Source: Tamlana sp. I1
GTDB taxonomy: Bacteria > Bacteroidota > Bacteroidia > Flavobacteriales > Flavobacteriaceae
Length of the DNA: 64,000 bases
Direction of reading: 5' to 3'
Assembly (NCBI RefSeq): GCF_015355625.1
Contig: NZ_JACLAF010000010.1
Location: 145,947-209,946, forward strand
Under the pieces are notes generated by a model. That model was not told the DNA's origin. It saw only the letters and a list, made by a program, of their open reading frames with translations, and searched no databases. Each line of letters begins with the position of its first letter. Position 1 is the first letter of the stretch. Of the stretch, positions 1-8,483 are shown piece by piece. The position numbers and the translations under genes are program-made.

Positions 1-2
1 TA

Positions 3-1451
3 CCTAATAGTTCGCATGATATTGTAAATTTTCAAACCGCCAATTACACTAAAAACCCTGTAACTTGTCATTTAGACTCGTCTCTAAAAGAGGCTGCCAT
101 AAAAATGAGTCTTCATAAAATTGGCTGTATTATTGTTATTGACGATGCTGAAAATCCGGTTGGTATCATTACCAATTCAGATATTAAAAACAAAATTGCC
201 ACAGGCCGTTTTCCTATTGAAACTCAGGTGACAAATATTATGAATACGCCTGTAATCACGAGTAAAAAGAATTTAACGGTGGCCGATGGGCAACTTATTA
301 TGCTGAAACATCACATTGGACATTTATGCATTACCAAAGATGGCACGGCAAACTCTAAACTTATTGGCGTACTTACACATCATGATGTTTTAGCGACTTT
401 AGGCAACAATCCAACAGTTATTTTAAAAGAAATTACACGCGCCAATCGTACTAAAAAACTACGCGCAGCACGATTAAAAGCCAACAGCTTACTTAAAAAT
501 TATTTAGAACAAAACATTCCTGTGGGACATATTGTGAAATTAATTTCACAAATTAACGATGCCGTTACAGTGCGCGCTATTGAAATTGCCTTAAAAAAAA
601 TGCCTACCCATCCCCCTGTAAAATTTTCATGGATTGCTTTGGGAAGTCAAGGCAGGAAAGAACAATTACTATTTACAGACCAGGATAACGCGATTATTTT
701 TGAAAATGTTTCTGAAGAAAAATACGAAGAAACTCAAACTTACTTCCTAGAACTAGCAAAACTAGTTACTAAATCTTTGAATAAAATTGGTTTTGAATAT
801 TGCGAAGCCGATATGATGGCAAGCAACCCCAAATGGTGTTTATCCATCACACAGTGGAAAAACCAATTTAACGATTGGATTTTGCATCCTGATGAAAAGG
901 CTGTTTTATTATCTTCCATATTTTTCGATTTTAATCACATTTATGGCAACCCTGAATTTGCAAGCGATTTAACCGATTCTATTTTTGAAACTTTAGATCA
1001 AACTTCGTTATTTTTTAAATATTTAGGTCGCGATGCGGTGAAGAGTCCGTCGCCATTAGGTTTTTTCAATCAATTTGCTGTTGAAAAAAACAGTGATCAA
1101 AAAGACCTTTTCAACATTAAAAGCCGAACCATTATGCCTTTGGTTGATGCGGCACGATTGCTTACCTTAAAAAACAAAATAAAAGGCATTAATAATACCT
1201 CCGAGCGTTTTGAAGAATTGGCAAACTTAGATCCTAATAATAAAGAACTGTATCAATCTTGTTCTTATGCCTTCAAAGCATTAACAAAATTTAAAACCAA
1301 GCAAGGCATCCTTCATAATAATTCTGGAAAATACATCGAATTAAAAACCTTAACTAAAGAGGAACAATTAAAATTAAGACGCTGTTTAAAACCTGTTCAT
1401 GCCATTCAGGAAGTATTAAAATTACGTTTCGATTTAAAAAACTTCATGTAA
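3..1451 (+). CDS. CBS-pair / DUF294 nucleotidyltransferase-like protein, 5' end outside window
   Basis: The reading frame is open from base 3, so the true start lies before the window; the first ATG inside (105) is internal, because the residues before it (LDSSLKEAAIKM) belong to the first CBS domain. Visible order: two CBS repeats (to about residue 145), a GlnD-like nucleotidyltransferase domain (DUF294) with the motif ALGSQGRKEQLLFTDQDNA, then the DUF294 C-terminal helical domain. Family members of about 600 or more residues usually begin with a cyclic-nucleotide-binding domain, which would be the missing part. The role is probably sensory or regulatory; the substrate is unknown. The stop is one base before the next ATG, so it is an operon with the exonuclease. 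This pair beside acs is a recurrent neighbourhood and suggests a link to acetate metabolism (inference). Confidence 0.85.
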   Translation, partial: PNSSHDIVNFQTANYTKNPVTCHLDSSLKEAAIKMSLHKIGCIIVIDDAENPVGIITNSDIKNKIATGRFPIETQVTNIMNTPVITSKKNLTVADGQLIMLKHHIGHLCITKDGTANSKLIGVLTHHDVLATLGNNPTVILKEITRANRTKKLRAARLKANSLLKNYLEQNIPVGHIVKLISQINDAVTVRAIEIALKKMPTHPPVKFSWIALGSQGRKEQLLFTDQDNAIIFENVSEEKYEETQTYFLELAKLVTKSLNKIGFEYCEADMMASNPKWCLSITQWKNQFNDWILHPDEKAVLLSSIFFDFNHIYGNPEFASDLTDSIFETLDQTSLFFKYLGRDAVKSPSPLGFFNQFAVEKNSDQKDLFNIKSRTIMPLVDAARLLTLKNKIKGINNTSERFEELANLDPNNKELYQSCSYAFKALTKFKTKQGILHNNSGKYIELKTLTKEEQLKLRRCLKPVHAIQEVLKLRFDLKNFM

Positions 1452-1452
1452 T

Positions 1453-2115
1453 ATGAAATTCAATTGGTTTTCAAAAAAAAAGCAAGATTACCCACAGTTT
1501 TGGCTAGATTATCTGGAACATTTTAAAACAAAAAGTAAAAGTAATATTAACGACACCAGATTTATTGCTTTTGATACCGAAACAACAGGTTTTAGCATTA
1601 AAGAAGACCGCGTTTTATCCATTGGCGCTGTCTCCTTTACCAATAAAGTTATCGATGTTAACAAAACCCTAGAACTTTACCTTCAGCAAGATGTTTTTAA
1701 AGCCGAATCTGTAAAAATTCACGGCATATTAAAAAGCAGTACCATTGATAAAATAAATGAATTAGAAGCTCTTAAAACCTTTCTGGCTTACATTAAAAAC
1801 GATGTTTTAATTGCCCATCATGCTAATTTTGATCGGGGTATGATTAACGAAATGCTTCAAAGGCACGGCTTAGGAAAATTAAAAAATGAATTTATAGACA
1901 CGGGCGTCCTTTACAAAAAATCCATTCATGTTATTTATAGAGAAGAACAGCCCGCATACACTTTAGATTATTTGTGTAACGAGCTGAATGTTCCTATGGT
2001 AGATAGGCACACCGCCACTGGCGATGCGCTTATTACGGCTTTGGTGTTTTTAAAAATATTAGCCCGTTTAGACAAAAAAAAGCATCTAAATTGGGGCTAT
2101 TTACTGCCTAAATAA
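1453..2115 (+). CDS. DnaQ-like 3'-5' exonuclease (DEDDh)
   Basis: A 220-residue protein with the DEDDh exonuclease signature: FDTETTGF (Exo I, Asp and Glu), AHHANFDRGM (Exo II) and HTATGDA (Exo III, His and Asp). It resembles the proofreading epsilon subunit of DNA polymerase III, but is the stand-alone type found next to CBS/DUF294 proteins rather than a replicative dnaQ. Expected activity is metal-dependent removal of 3' nucleotides from DNA or RNA. The ATG is one base after the upstream stop. It converges with acs, with a single base between the two stop codons, so no room is left for a terminator. Confidence 0.85.
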   Translation: MKFNWFSKKKQDYPQFWLDYLEHFKTKSKSNINDTRFIAFDTETTGFSIKEDRVLSIGAVSFTNKVIDVNKTLELYLQQDVFKAESVKIHGILKSSTIDKINELEALKTFLAYIKNDVLIAHHANFDRGMINEMLQRHGLGKLKNEFIDTGVLYKKSIHVIYREEQPAYTLDYLCNELNVPMVDRHTATGDALITALVFLKILARLDKKKHLNWGYLLPK

Positions 2116-2116
2116 T

Positions 2117-4024
2117 TTATAAGGCATTATCTATAATATCTTGTACCACTTCTGGATTTAACAAGGTACTTGTGTCCCCTAAATTACTAACATCTTTACA
2201 AGCAATTTTTCGTAAAATACGACGCATAATTTTTCCCGAACGGGTTTTAGGTAAACCAGAAGTAAACTGTATTTTATCTAGCTTAGCAATTGGGCCAATG
2301 TGCTCGGTAATCATTTGATTAATTTCTTTACGCACATTATTCTGGTCGCGACTTTCGCCTGTATCTTTTAAAATCACATAGCCATAAAGTGCATTGCCTT
2401 TAATATCATGGGGGAAACCTACAACAGCAGATTCTGAAACTGCAGGGTGCTCGTTAATGGCATCTTCAATTGGAGCGGTTCCTAAATTATGACCAGATAC
2501 AATAATAACATCGTCTACACGTCCTGTAATTCGGTAATACCCTACCTCATCACGTAAAGCGCCATCACCAGTGAAATATTTGTTTTCGAAAGCAGAAAAA
2601 TAAGTCTCTTTATAACGGGTATGGTTGCCCCAAATAGTGCGTGCCATACTTGGCCAAGGAAACTTAATACACAAACGTCCATCAACTTGATTGCCTTTTA
2701 GCTCCTCGCCGTTTTCATCCATAAGTGCTGGCTGAATCCCTATAAACGGTAATGTTGCATAAGTTGGTTTGGTTGGGGTAACGAATGGAATTGGCGAAAT
2801 CATGATTCCGCCTGTTTCGGTTTGCCACCAGGTATCTACAATCGGACTATTCTTTTTACCAACATTATCATTATACCAATGCCAAGCTTCCTCATTAATT
2901 GGCTCGCCAACAGATCCTAAAACTTTCAATGACGATAAATCGTGTTTTTCAACCAAATCAACCCCTTCTTTTGCTAAAGCACGAATGGCAGTTGGCGCGG
3001 TATAAAATTGTGTGATTTTATGCTTATCGATAATCTCCCAAAAACGACCGAAATCAGGATAACTAGGAACACCTTCAAACATTACAGAAGTCGCACCATT
3101 TGCTAGCGGACCATAAACAATGTAACTGTGTCCTGTAATCCAACCAATGTCGGCAGTACACCAATAAATATCATTTTCTCTGTATTGAAACACATTTTTA
3201 AACGTGTAAGCTGTATAAACCATATAACCGCCTGTGGTATGTACCATACCTTTAGGTTTTCCGGTAGAACCTGATGTGTATAAAATAAACAACGGATCTT
3301 CAGCATTCATAATTTCAGCTTTACATACGTCTGATGCTTCATCTAGAAGCGGTTGCAACCATTCGTCTCTTCCTTCTTTCATTGAAATATCGGAATGAAT
3401 ACGTTTTGCCACTAAAACAGAATTTACTCCCGGACAATCTTCCAAAGCATCATCTACAATGCCTTTTAAATCGATGGTTTTAGCTCCACGGTAGGATCCA
3501 TCGCTTGTAATTACCATTTTACAATCGCTATCGTTAATTCGGGTTGATAATGCTGTAGAAGAAAATCCTGCAAAAACCACCGAATGAATTGCGCCAATTC
3601 TAGCACAGGCCAATACCGAAATTGCTAATTCAGGAATCATGGGTAAATAAATACAAACGCGATCGCCTTTTTTAATGCCTTTAGCTTTCAAAACATTGGC
3701 GAATTTATTTACACGTGCGTATAATTGTTTGTATGTAATATGCTCTGCAGGTTCATCGGGGCTATTGGGTTCAAAAAGAATGGCGGTTTTATCGCCTCTA
3801 GTCGATAAGTGCCTGTCTATACAATTTTCGGTAATATTAAGTTGTGCGCCTTCAAACCATTTAATTTCTGGTTTGCTAAAATCCCAACTTAAAACCTTAT
3901 CCCACTTTTTACGCCACATAAAATGCTCTTCGGCAACTTCTTCCCAGAAATTTTCAGGTTCTCTAATGGATTTACGATAAACTTGGTAGTATTCTTCTAA
4001 ATGTTTGATATGATAATTACTCAT
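2117..4024 (-). CDS. acs: Acetyl-CoA synthetase (AMP-forming)
   Basis: Acetate + ATP + CoA to acetyl-CoA + AMP + PPi, in the cytoplasm. The length (635 residues) is normal for Acs. Motifs of the adenylate-forming superfamily are all present: the P-loop-like YTSGSTGKPKGMVHTTGG, the WWQTETGG segment, YFTGDGA with the hinge-region GRVDDVI, and near the C-terminus GLPKTRSGKIMRRILR, whose lysine is the residue acetylated in well-studied Acs enzymes. It begins MSNYHIKHLEEYYQVYRKSI, with an A-rich region instead of a clear Shine-Dalgarno. It converges on the CBS/DUF294-exonuclease pair, and an 800-base non-coding region lies upstream. Confidence 0.97.
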   Translation of the reverse strand: MSNYHIKHLEEYYQVYRKSIREPENFWEEVAEEHFMWRKKWDKVLSWDFSKPEIKWFEGAQLNITENCIDRHLSTRGDKTAILFEPNSPDEPAEHITYKQLYARVNKFANVLKAKGIKKGDRVCIYLPMIPELAISVLACARIGAIHSVVFAGFSSTALSTRINDSDCKMVITSDGSYRGAKTIDLKGIVDDALEDCPGVNSVLVAKRIHSDISMKEGRDEWLQPLLDEASDVCKAEIMNAEDPLFILYTSGSTGKPKGMVHTTGGYMVYTAYTFKNVFQYRENDIYWCTADIGWITGHSYIVYGPLANGATSVMFEGVPSYPDFGRFWEIIDKHKITQFYTAPTAIRALAKEGVDLVEKHDLSSLKVLGSVGEPINEEAWHWYNDNVGKKNSPIVDTWWQTETGGIMISPIPFVTPTKPTYATLPFIGIQPALMDENGEELKGNQVDGRLCIKFPWPSMARTIWGNHTRYKETYFSAFENKYFTGDGALRDEVGYYRITGRVDDVIIVSGHNLGTAPIEDAINEHPAVSESAVVGFPHDIKGNALYGYVILKDTGESRDQNNVRKEINQMITEHIGPIAKLDKIQFTSGLPKTRSGKIMRRILRKIACKDVSNLGDTSTLLNPEVVQDIIDNAL

Positions 4025-4250
4025 AATGTCTTTTTAATTTTTATGTGAAAACATAAATTTTAGTTTCTTAAAGTTTGGTGTTCCTAAATTATCAATTTCC
4101 TGCGAACTTTCTAAGTTTTTTCTACGGAATACACGTTTCTGTAGCTTAACCTTTGTAATTAAACTATAAAAGACTAATCGCAGCTTCTCTAACTTAGTTT
4201 TGTTAAGCAGTAAAATTATTATTGAAAATCCGGTGAATTTTGAAGTGAAG

Positions 4251-4284
4251 TGAATGCCTTAACCTGAAAAGGGAAAGGCATTCA
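4251..4284. repeat. Perfect 10-bp inverted repeat in the acs upstream region
   Basis: TGAATGCCTT at 4251-4260 and AAGGCATTCA at 4275-4284, separated by 14 bases, are perfectly complementary. It sits about 230 bases upstream of acs. On the + strand the second arm is followed by TTTTAC, a weak T run, and no + strand gene lies just upstream, so a terminator is not an obvious explanation. It may be a protein-binding palindrome or an RNA hairpin; function unknown. The rest of 4025-4750 shows no convincing gene. Confidence 0.6.
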
Positions 4285-4522
4285 TTTTACTAAATGTTAT
4301 TATAAAGTTTAGTTTAGTTGGTGGTGCTTTTGTTTAATACGAGTGGTTAATTCGGCAAAAAACACCATGTATTTTCGATTATAACATCAAAAAATGACAT
4401 AATTTCTGCTAATATAGTATTTAGAATGTTAAAACCAATTATTTTTTTCAATAATGCTATTTTCTGTTGAAAAAAAATTGAGATATGTTTGGATGCTGAA
4501 AGGTTTTATGGAAGTGGTACGG

Positions 4523-4549
4523 CGGTTTCGACAAGCTCAACCTGACAAC
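4523..4549 (+). repeat. Fragment resembling the core of the dispersed palindromic repeat
   Basis: CGGTTTCGACAAGCTCAACC and the bases after it resemble the inner segment of the repeat element at 24747-24877 read on the minus strand (CGGTTTCGACAAGCTTAATC). The outer arms (GAGGCTGT type) are absent here, so this is either a decayed copy or an independent short member of the same dispersed motif. Confidence 0.45.
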
Positions 4550-4753
4550 TAGATAACTTCAAAATTTATAACTCCTATTTATATTTTGTTTTAAAAGAAC
4601 TTCTGCTTCACTTCTTGACTATTAAAATTAATGTATTTAGAGTGTTACGTACAACTATCGAGAATTGATGGGTTTTCACAGATATAAATACAACACCATT
4701 TAAATATTGCCTTTTCCCCTACTTTGAAGCACTAATATCTTTATTTTAAGCAC

Positions 4754-4784
4754 TAAAAAAGCCTCTCGATTACACGAGAGGCTT
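4754..4784 (-). terminator. Rho-independent terminator of rpsA
   Basis: AAGCCTCTCG (4759-4768) and CGAGAGGCTT (4775-4784) form a perfect 10-bp stem with a 6-base loop. Read on the minus strand the stem is followed by a T run (4754-4758). It lies 46 bases past the rpsA stop. Confidence 0.9.
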
Positions 4785-4829
4785 TAGATTATGTATGAAT
4801 AAGATTCCTGTTTACACAGGAATTAGCAA

Positions 4830-6662
4830 TTATGCTTTCCCGTCCATTTTATCTTTAAGCGCTTGTAAAGCGTCGTTAGCATCACCTAAAGTTGGTTTTG
4901 CTTCGGCAGCAGCACTAGCAGCTTTCTTAACAGCAGCTTTTACGTTTGCAACTTCTTCAGCTTTAAAAATGGCTGTATGAGACGCTACTACACGTTTAAA
5001 CTCTTTGTTAAATTCGATAATTTTGAATTCAGCAGATTCACCTTTCTTAAGTTTGCTTCCATCTTCTTTCTCTAAGTGACGTGCTGGTACAAATGCAACG
5101 ATATCTTCGTTAAATTCGATAGTAGCACCTTTGTCAACGATTTCAGAAATTTCAGCAGTATGAACTGTTCCTAAAGCGAACTCAGTTTCATACTTATCCC
5201 AAGGGTTAACTGTTGTTTGTTTGTGACCTAAAGATAATTTACGTCCTTCAACATCTAATTCTAATACCACAACATCTAATTTATCGCCTACAGCGCAGAA
5301 TTCAGATGGGTGCTTAATTTTCTTAGTCCAAGATAAATCAGAGATGTAAATTAATCCGTCGATACCTTCTTCTAATTCAACAAAAACACCAAAGTTTGTA
5401 AAGTTACGTACAATACCAGTGTGTTTAGAACCTACAGGATATTTTCCAGTAATATCAGTCCATGGATCAGCAGTTAATTGCTTAATACCAAGAGACATTT
5501 TACGATCTTCTCTATCTAAAGTTAAGATTACTGCTTCAACTTCATCACCTACAGAAACGAAATCTTGAGCAGAACGTAAATGTGTAGACCAAGACATTTC
5601 AGAAACGTGAATTAATCCTTCAACACCATCAGCAACCTCGATAAATGCACCGTAATCAGCGATTACAACTACTTTACCTTTTACTTTATCTCCTACTTTT
5701 ACAGTATCAGCTAAAGCTTCCCATGGGTGTTTAGATAATTGTTTAAGACCTAATTGGATTCTTGATTTGTTTTCATCAAAATCAAGGATTACAACATTTA
5801 ATTTTTGATCTAACTCAACAATCTCATTTGGATGGTTGATTCTAGACCAAGATAAATCTGTAATATGAACTAATCCGTCAACTCCACCAAGATCGATGAA
5901 TACACCGTAAGAAGTAATGTTTTTAACAACACCTTCTAATACTTGACCTTTTTCTAATTGACCAATAATTTCTTTCTTTTGTTCTTCAATATCAGCCTCG
6001 ATAAGTGCTTTATGAGAAACAACAACGTTTTTAAATTCGTGGTTGATTTTAACAACTTTGAATTCCATTGTTTTATTTACGTACTGGTCGTAATCTCTAA
6101 TTGGTTTCACGTCAATTTGAGAACCTGGTAAGAATGCTTCAATTCCGAAAACATCTACAATCATACCACCTTTAGTTCTGCATTTAACAAAACCATTAAC
6201 GATTTCACCTGATTCATGAGCCGCGTTAACACGATCCCATGCTTTAATTACACGTGCTTTTCTGTGAGATAATACTAATTGACCTGTTGCGTCTTCACGA
6301 ACATCAATTAATACTTCTACTTTATCACCAACTGCTAAGTTAGGATTGTAACGAAATTCGTTTAAAGAAATAACACCTTCAGACTTTGCGTTGATGTCGA
6401 TAATAGCATCACGATCTGTAATATGTACTACAGTTCCTTCTACAACTTCGTCATCTAAAGTGTCAACGAAATTTTCAGCTACTAATTTTTCAAATTCTTT
6501 TAATTGTAAATCATCAACTTCATCAATACCTTCTTGGTAGTTGTGCCAGTTGAATTCTTTTAAGAATTTTTCAGGGTTTGCTTTAGCTTCAGATACTTGT
6601 GGAGCTTCTACAGTTTTTGCTTCAGTTGCCTCAACTTCAGCTTGTTTTGCGTTTTCCGCCAT
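4830..6662 (-). CDS. rpsA: 30S ribosomal protein S1
   Basis: A 610-residue protein with six S1 (OB-fold) repeats, seen as the recurring pattern G.V..I..YG.F..L..G..GL.H.S..SW. S1 binds mRNA on the 30S subunit and supports translation initiation, which matters in Bacteroidota because Shine-Dalgarno sites are weak. The first about 40 residues are an acidic, low-complexity extension (AENAKQAEVEATEAKTVEA) and the C-terminus is alanine/lysine rich, as in other Bacteroidota S1 proteins. It is transcribed alone: it has its own promoter and structured leader upstream and a strong terminator downstream. In many bacteria it is adjacent to cmk; here a LysM gene on the other strand lies between them. Confidence 0.97.
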   Translation of the reverse strand: MAENAKQAEVEATEAKTVEAPQVSEAKANPEKFLKEFNWHNYQEGIDEVDDLQLKEFEKLVAENFVDTLDDEVVEGTVVHITDRDAIIDINAKSEGVISLNEFRYNPNLAVGDKVEVLIDVREDATGQLVLSHRKARVIKAWDRVNAAHESGEIVNGFVKCRTKGGMIVDVFGIEAFLPGSQIDVKPIRDYDQYVNKTMEFKVVKINHEFKNVVVSHKALIEADIEEQKKEIIGQLEKGQVLEGVVKNITSYGVFIDLGGVDGLVHITDLSWSRINHPNEIVELDQKLNVVILDFDENKSRIQLGLKQLSKHPWEALADTVKVGDKVKGKVVVIADYGAFIEVADGVEGLIHVSEMSWSTHLRSAQDFVSVGDEVEAVILTLDREDRKMSLGIKQLTADPWTDITGKYPVGSKHTGIVRNFTNFGVFVELEEGIDGLIYISDLSWTKKIKHPSEFCAVGDKLDVVVLELDVEGRKLSLGHKQTTVNPWDKYETEFALGTVHTAEISEIVDKGATIEFNEDIVAFVPARHLEKEDGSKLKKGESAEFKIIEFNKEFKRVVASHTAIFKAEEVANVKAAVKKAASAAAEAKPTLGDANDALQALKDKMDGKA

Positions 6663-6741
6663 TTTAATGTGTGATAATGTAATTTTATGATTTACAACAA
6701 ATTACATTATGTTTTGTATTCTGTATGTTTTGGAAGATTTA

Positions 6742-6809
6742 AGCGAATAACACACAGAAGTGTTATATAAATTTTAGTTTCATTCCTTTTATCTTTCCAC
6801 CGATTCGCT
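6742..6809 (-). promoter_or_regulatory. Structured 5' leader of rpsA mRNA
   Basis: On the minus strand the predicted transcript carries AGCGAAT near its 5' end (6809-6803) and the complementary ATTCGCT at 6748-6742. Directly next to the second arm is a perfect 7-bp hairpin, ATAACAC-TTCTGT-GTGTTAT (6766-6747), which shares two bases with that arm, so the two helices could stack or compete. The leader is about 150 bases long. Many ribosomal protein genes, including rpsA in proteobacteria, are autoregulated through their leaders; that this one does so is inference. Confidence 0.55.
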
Positions 6810-6819
6810 AAAAGGAGTG

Positions 6820-6827
6820 CAAAAATA
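6820..6827 (-). promoter_or_regulatory. Bacteroidota -7 box for rpsA
   Basis: On the minus strand the sequence is TATTTTTG, an exact match to TAnnTTTG. It places the start of transcription near 6812, a few bases before the first arm of the leader structure. No clear -33 TTTG was found at the expected distance. The rest of 6830-7008 shows nothing further. Confidence 0.55.
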
Positions 6828-7008
6828 CATAATATTGAGCTAAATACCTAGAAATGAGAAAATAAATTATAGTTGAACTGAAATGGTTTGAAAACAACCA
6901 AAATACCTCATAATTTCTCGTTTAAATTGTATCCTTTATATCTGATTATTTTCTTACCTTGTTGTACTTGAAAACAAATTTTTAACTTATTACAATAATT
7001 AATTAATC

Positions 7009-7389
7009 ATGACAACAAAAGAAAAATACCAACCCGTACTAGATTTAGGTGAATCGTTACACATTAAAAATGGAGACGTAGTTGAAGACGCAGGCGTTTT
7101 AAAAGTTAAAGGTGAAGCTGCAACGCAATATGAAAAAAACTTATTATGGGATAAAATAAAAGCCATTGGTGGTGAAAACCCAGCAGATATTAAAGCTAAT
7201 ATTACGGTTGCAGACACTAGCGTTTATCACAGGCATGTGGTTAAAAGCGGTGAAACTTTAGGGAAAATTGCTGTGCAGTATTATGGGAAAGCTTCAAAAT
7301 ACCAAGACATCTTTAAAGCAAACTCTGATATTTTAAAAAATCCAGATTTAATTCATCCTGGTCAGGAATTAATTATTCCTAATTTGTAA
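7009..7389 (+). CDS. LysM domain protein (YgaU/Kbp-like)
   Basis: A 126-residue protein. The C-terminal 50 residues are a LysM domain (VKSGETLGKIAVQYYGKASKYQDIFKANSDILKNPDLIHPGQELIIP), which binds N-acetylglucosamine-containing glycans such as peptidoglycan. The first about 75 residues look like a BON-related domain (VEDAGVLKVKGEA), the order found in E. coli YgaU/Kbp, a potassium-binding protein. No signal peptide is visible, as in YgaU. Single gene with its own strong terminator. The assignment to the YgaU group rests on domain order; potassium binding is not shown by the sequence. Confidence 0.8.
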   Translation: MTTKEKYQPVLDLGESLHIKNGDVVEDAGVLKVKGEAATQYEKNLLWDKIKAIGGENPADIKANITVADTSVYHRHVVKSGETLGKIAVQYYGKASKYQDIFKANSDILKNPDLIHPGQELIIPNL

Positions 7390-7413
7390 CATCACAAATT
7401 TACAAGCTATATA

Positions 7414-7451
7414 AAACGAATCTTTAAATGTTTAAAGGTTCGTTTTTTTTT
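7414..7451 (+). terminator. Rho-independent terminator after the LysM gene
   Basis: A 15-bp stem (7414-7428 with 7431-7445, one G-T pair) with a 2-base nominal loop is followed by a run of T residues. Confidence 0.9.
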
Positions 7452-7556
7452 GTTGTAACACGAAGATTCTCAGAGAACGTACAGAGTTACACAAAGTATT
7501 ATCCATCTGCGAGACTCGGTGAAAGCTCTGTGATACTCTACGTAACAACAGATTAC
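7452..7556. repeat. Degenerate 'ctctgtg'-type intergenic repeat tract
   Basis: The tract contains repeated variants of ACAGAGTTAC, CTCGGTGAAAGCTCTGTG and ACTCTACG, bounded by TGTTGTAAC on the left and GTAACAACA on the right (near inverted copies). Similar wording (AACTCTGTG, ACTCTGTG, AACTTTGTG) recurs at about 39640-39720 and 51725-51760. It overlaps only the last codon of cmk. Confidence 0.55.
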
Positions 7557-8236
7557 AATTTAGCCTCCACTAAGGCAAGTAACTTCTCAAATTGCTCATC
7601 TCTTGATAAATTTGAATTATCAAATTCAATAGCATCTTCAGCCATTACCAAAGGGGAATCTTCTCGTGTAGTATCTAAGTGATCGCGTTCTTGAACATTT
7701 TTAAGAACAGCTTCAAAAGTTACTTGATCACCTTTATCAACAAGTTCATTATAACGTCTTTCCGCTCTAGTTTCTGCGGAAGCAGTCATAAATATTTTAA
7801 GTTCGGCATTCGGAAAAACGACGGTTCCTATATCGCGACCGTCCATAACTACCGCTTTATTTTTTCCTAATTTTTGCTGCTGTTCTACTAATTTTTTACG
7901 CACTTCGGAAACCGATGCCACCGTACTTACAAAAGCAGAAACTTCTAAGGTTCTTATGTCTTTTTCAATATTTTCATCATTTAAATAAACTTCAGCAAAA
8001 CCTAAAGCTTCATTAAATTTAAAAGTAATTTCGATATTTGGAAGTTGAGAAATTAATTCTTCAACATTAAAATTTTCTTTATCAATCAAACCATTTTGCA
8101 TCGCATAAAATGCAACAGCACGATACATAGCGCCCGTATCAACATAAACATAACCCAAATGTTTGGCTAATTGTTTTGCGACTGTACTTTTTCCTGTTGA
8201 CGAAAACCCGTCTATGGCAATGGTGATTTTTTTCAT
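7553..8236 (-). CDS. cmk: Cytidylate kinase
   Basis: Phosphorylates CMP and dCMP with ATP. The length of 227 residues is normal. The P-loop is IAIDGFSSTGKSTVAKQLA (residues 5-23), followed by YVDTGAMYRA (the nucleotide monophosphate site) and DGRDIGTVVFPNAELKIFMTA. The Bacteroidota arrangement with porQ upstream on the same strand is seen here, but 247 bases of repeat-rich sequence separate the two genes, so separate transcription is possible. Confidence 0.96.
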   Translation of the reverse strand: MKKITIAIDGFSSTGKSTVAKQLAKHLGYVYVDTGAMYRAVAFYAMQNGLIDKENFNVEELISQLPNIEITFKFNEALGFAEVYLNDENIEKDIRTLEVSAFVSTVASVSEVRKKLVEQQQKLGKNKAVVMDGRDIGTVVFPNAELKIFMTASAETRAERRYNELVDKGDQVTFEAVLKNVQERDHLDTTREDSPLVMAEDAIEFDNSNLSRDEQFEKLLALVEAKL

Positions 8237-8292
8237 TAAAATGTGTTGTGAGGTTTAAAAGTTATGAAGTTATAGAGTTATATGGTTATAGA

Positions 8293-8406
8293 GTTTCTAA
8301 GTTTCTAAGTTTCTAAGTTTCTAAGTTTCTAAGTTTCTAAGTTTCTAAGTTTCTAAGTTTCTAAGTTTCTAAGTTTCTAAGTTTCTAAGTTTCTAAGTTT
8401 CTAAGT
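8293..8406. repeat. Tandem array of 14 perfect 8-bp repeats (GTTTCTAA)
   Basis: The octamer GTTTCTAA is repeated 14 times without error from 8293 to 8404, with two more bases of a fifteenth copy. Just before it (8262-8292) the same 8-base period continues in a degenerate form (AGTTATGA, AGTTATAG, AGTTATAT, GGTTATAG). Perfect identity next to decayed units indicates recent slippage expansion. It lies between porQ and cmk. Confidence 0.95.
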
Positions 8407-8483
8407 GAAAGTTCTAAAAACTAAATTGTATTCAAGGATTTTTTGATAAAACTTATTCATAACTTATAACTTTAAGTACTTTT

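Noticed and set aside
4959..6662. Frames on the + strand opposite rpsA and other large genes
   Set aside because: Antisense shadows without signals or family resemblance.
8293..8406. CRISPR array
   Set aside because: The unit is 8 bases and fully tandem, without spacers, and there are no cas genes.
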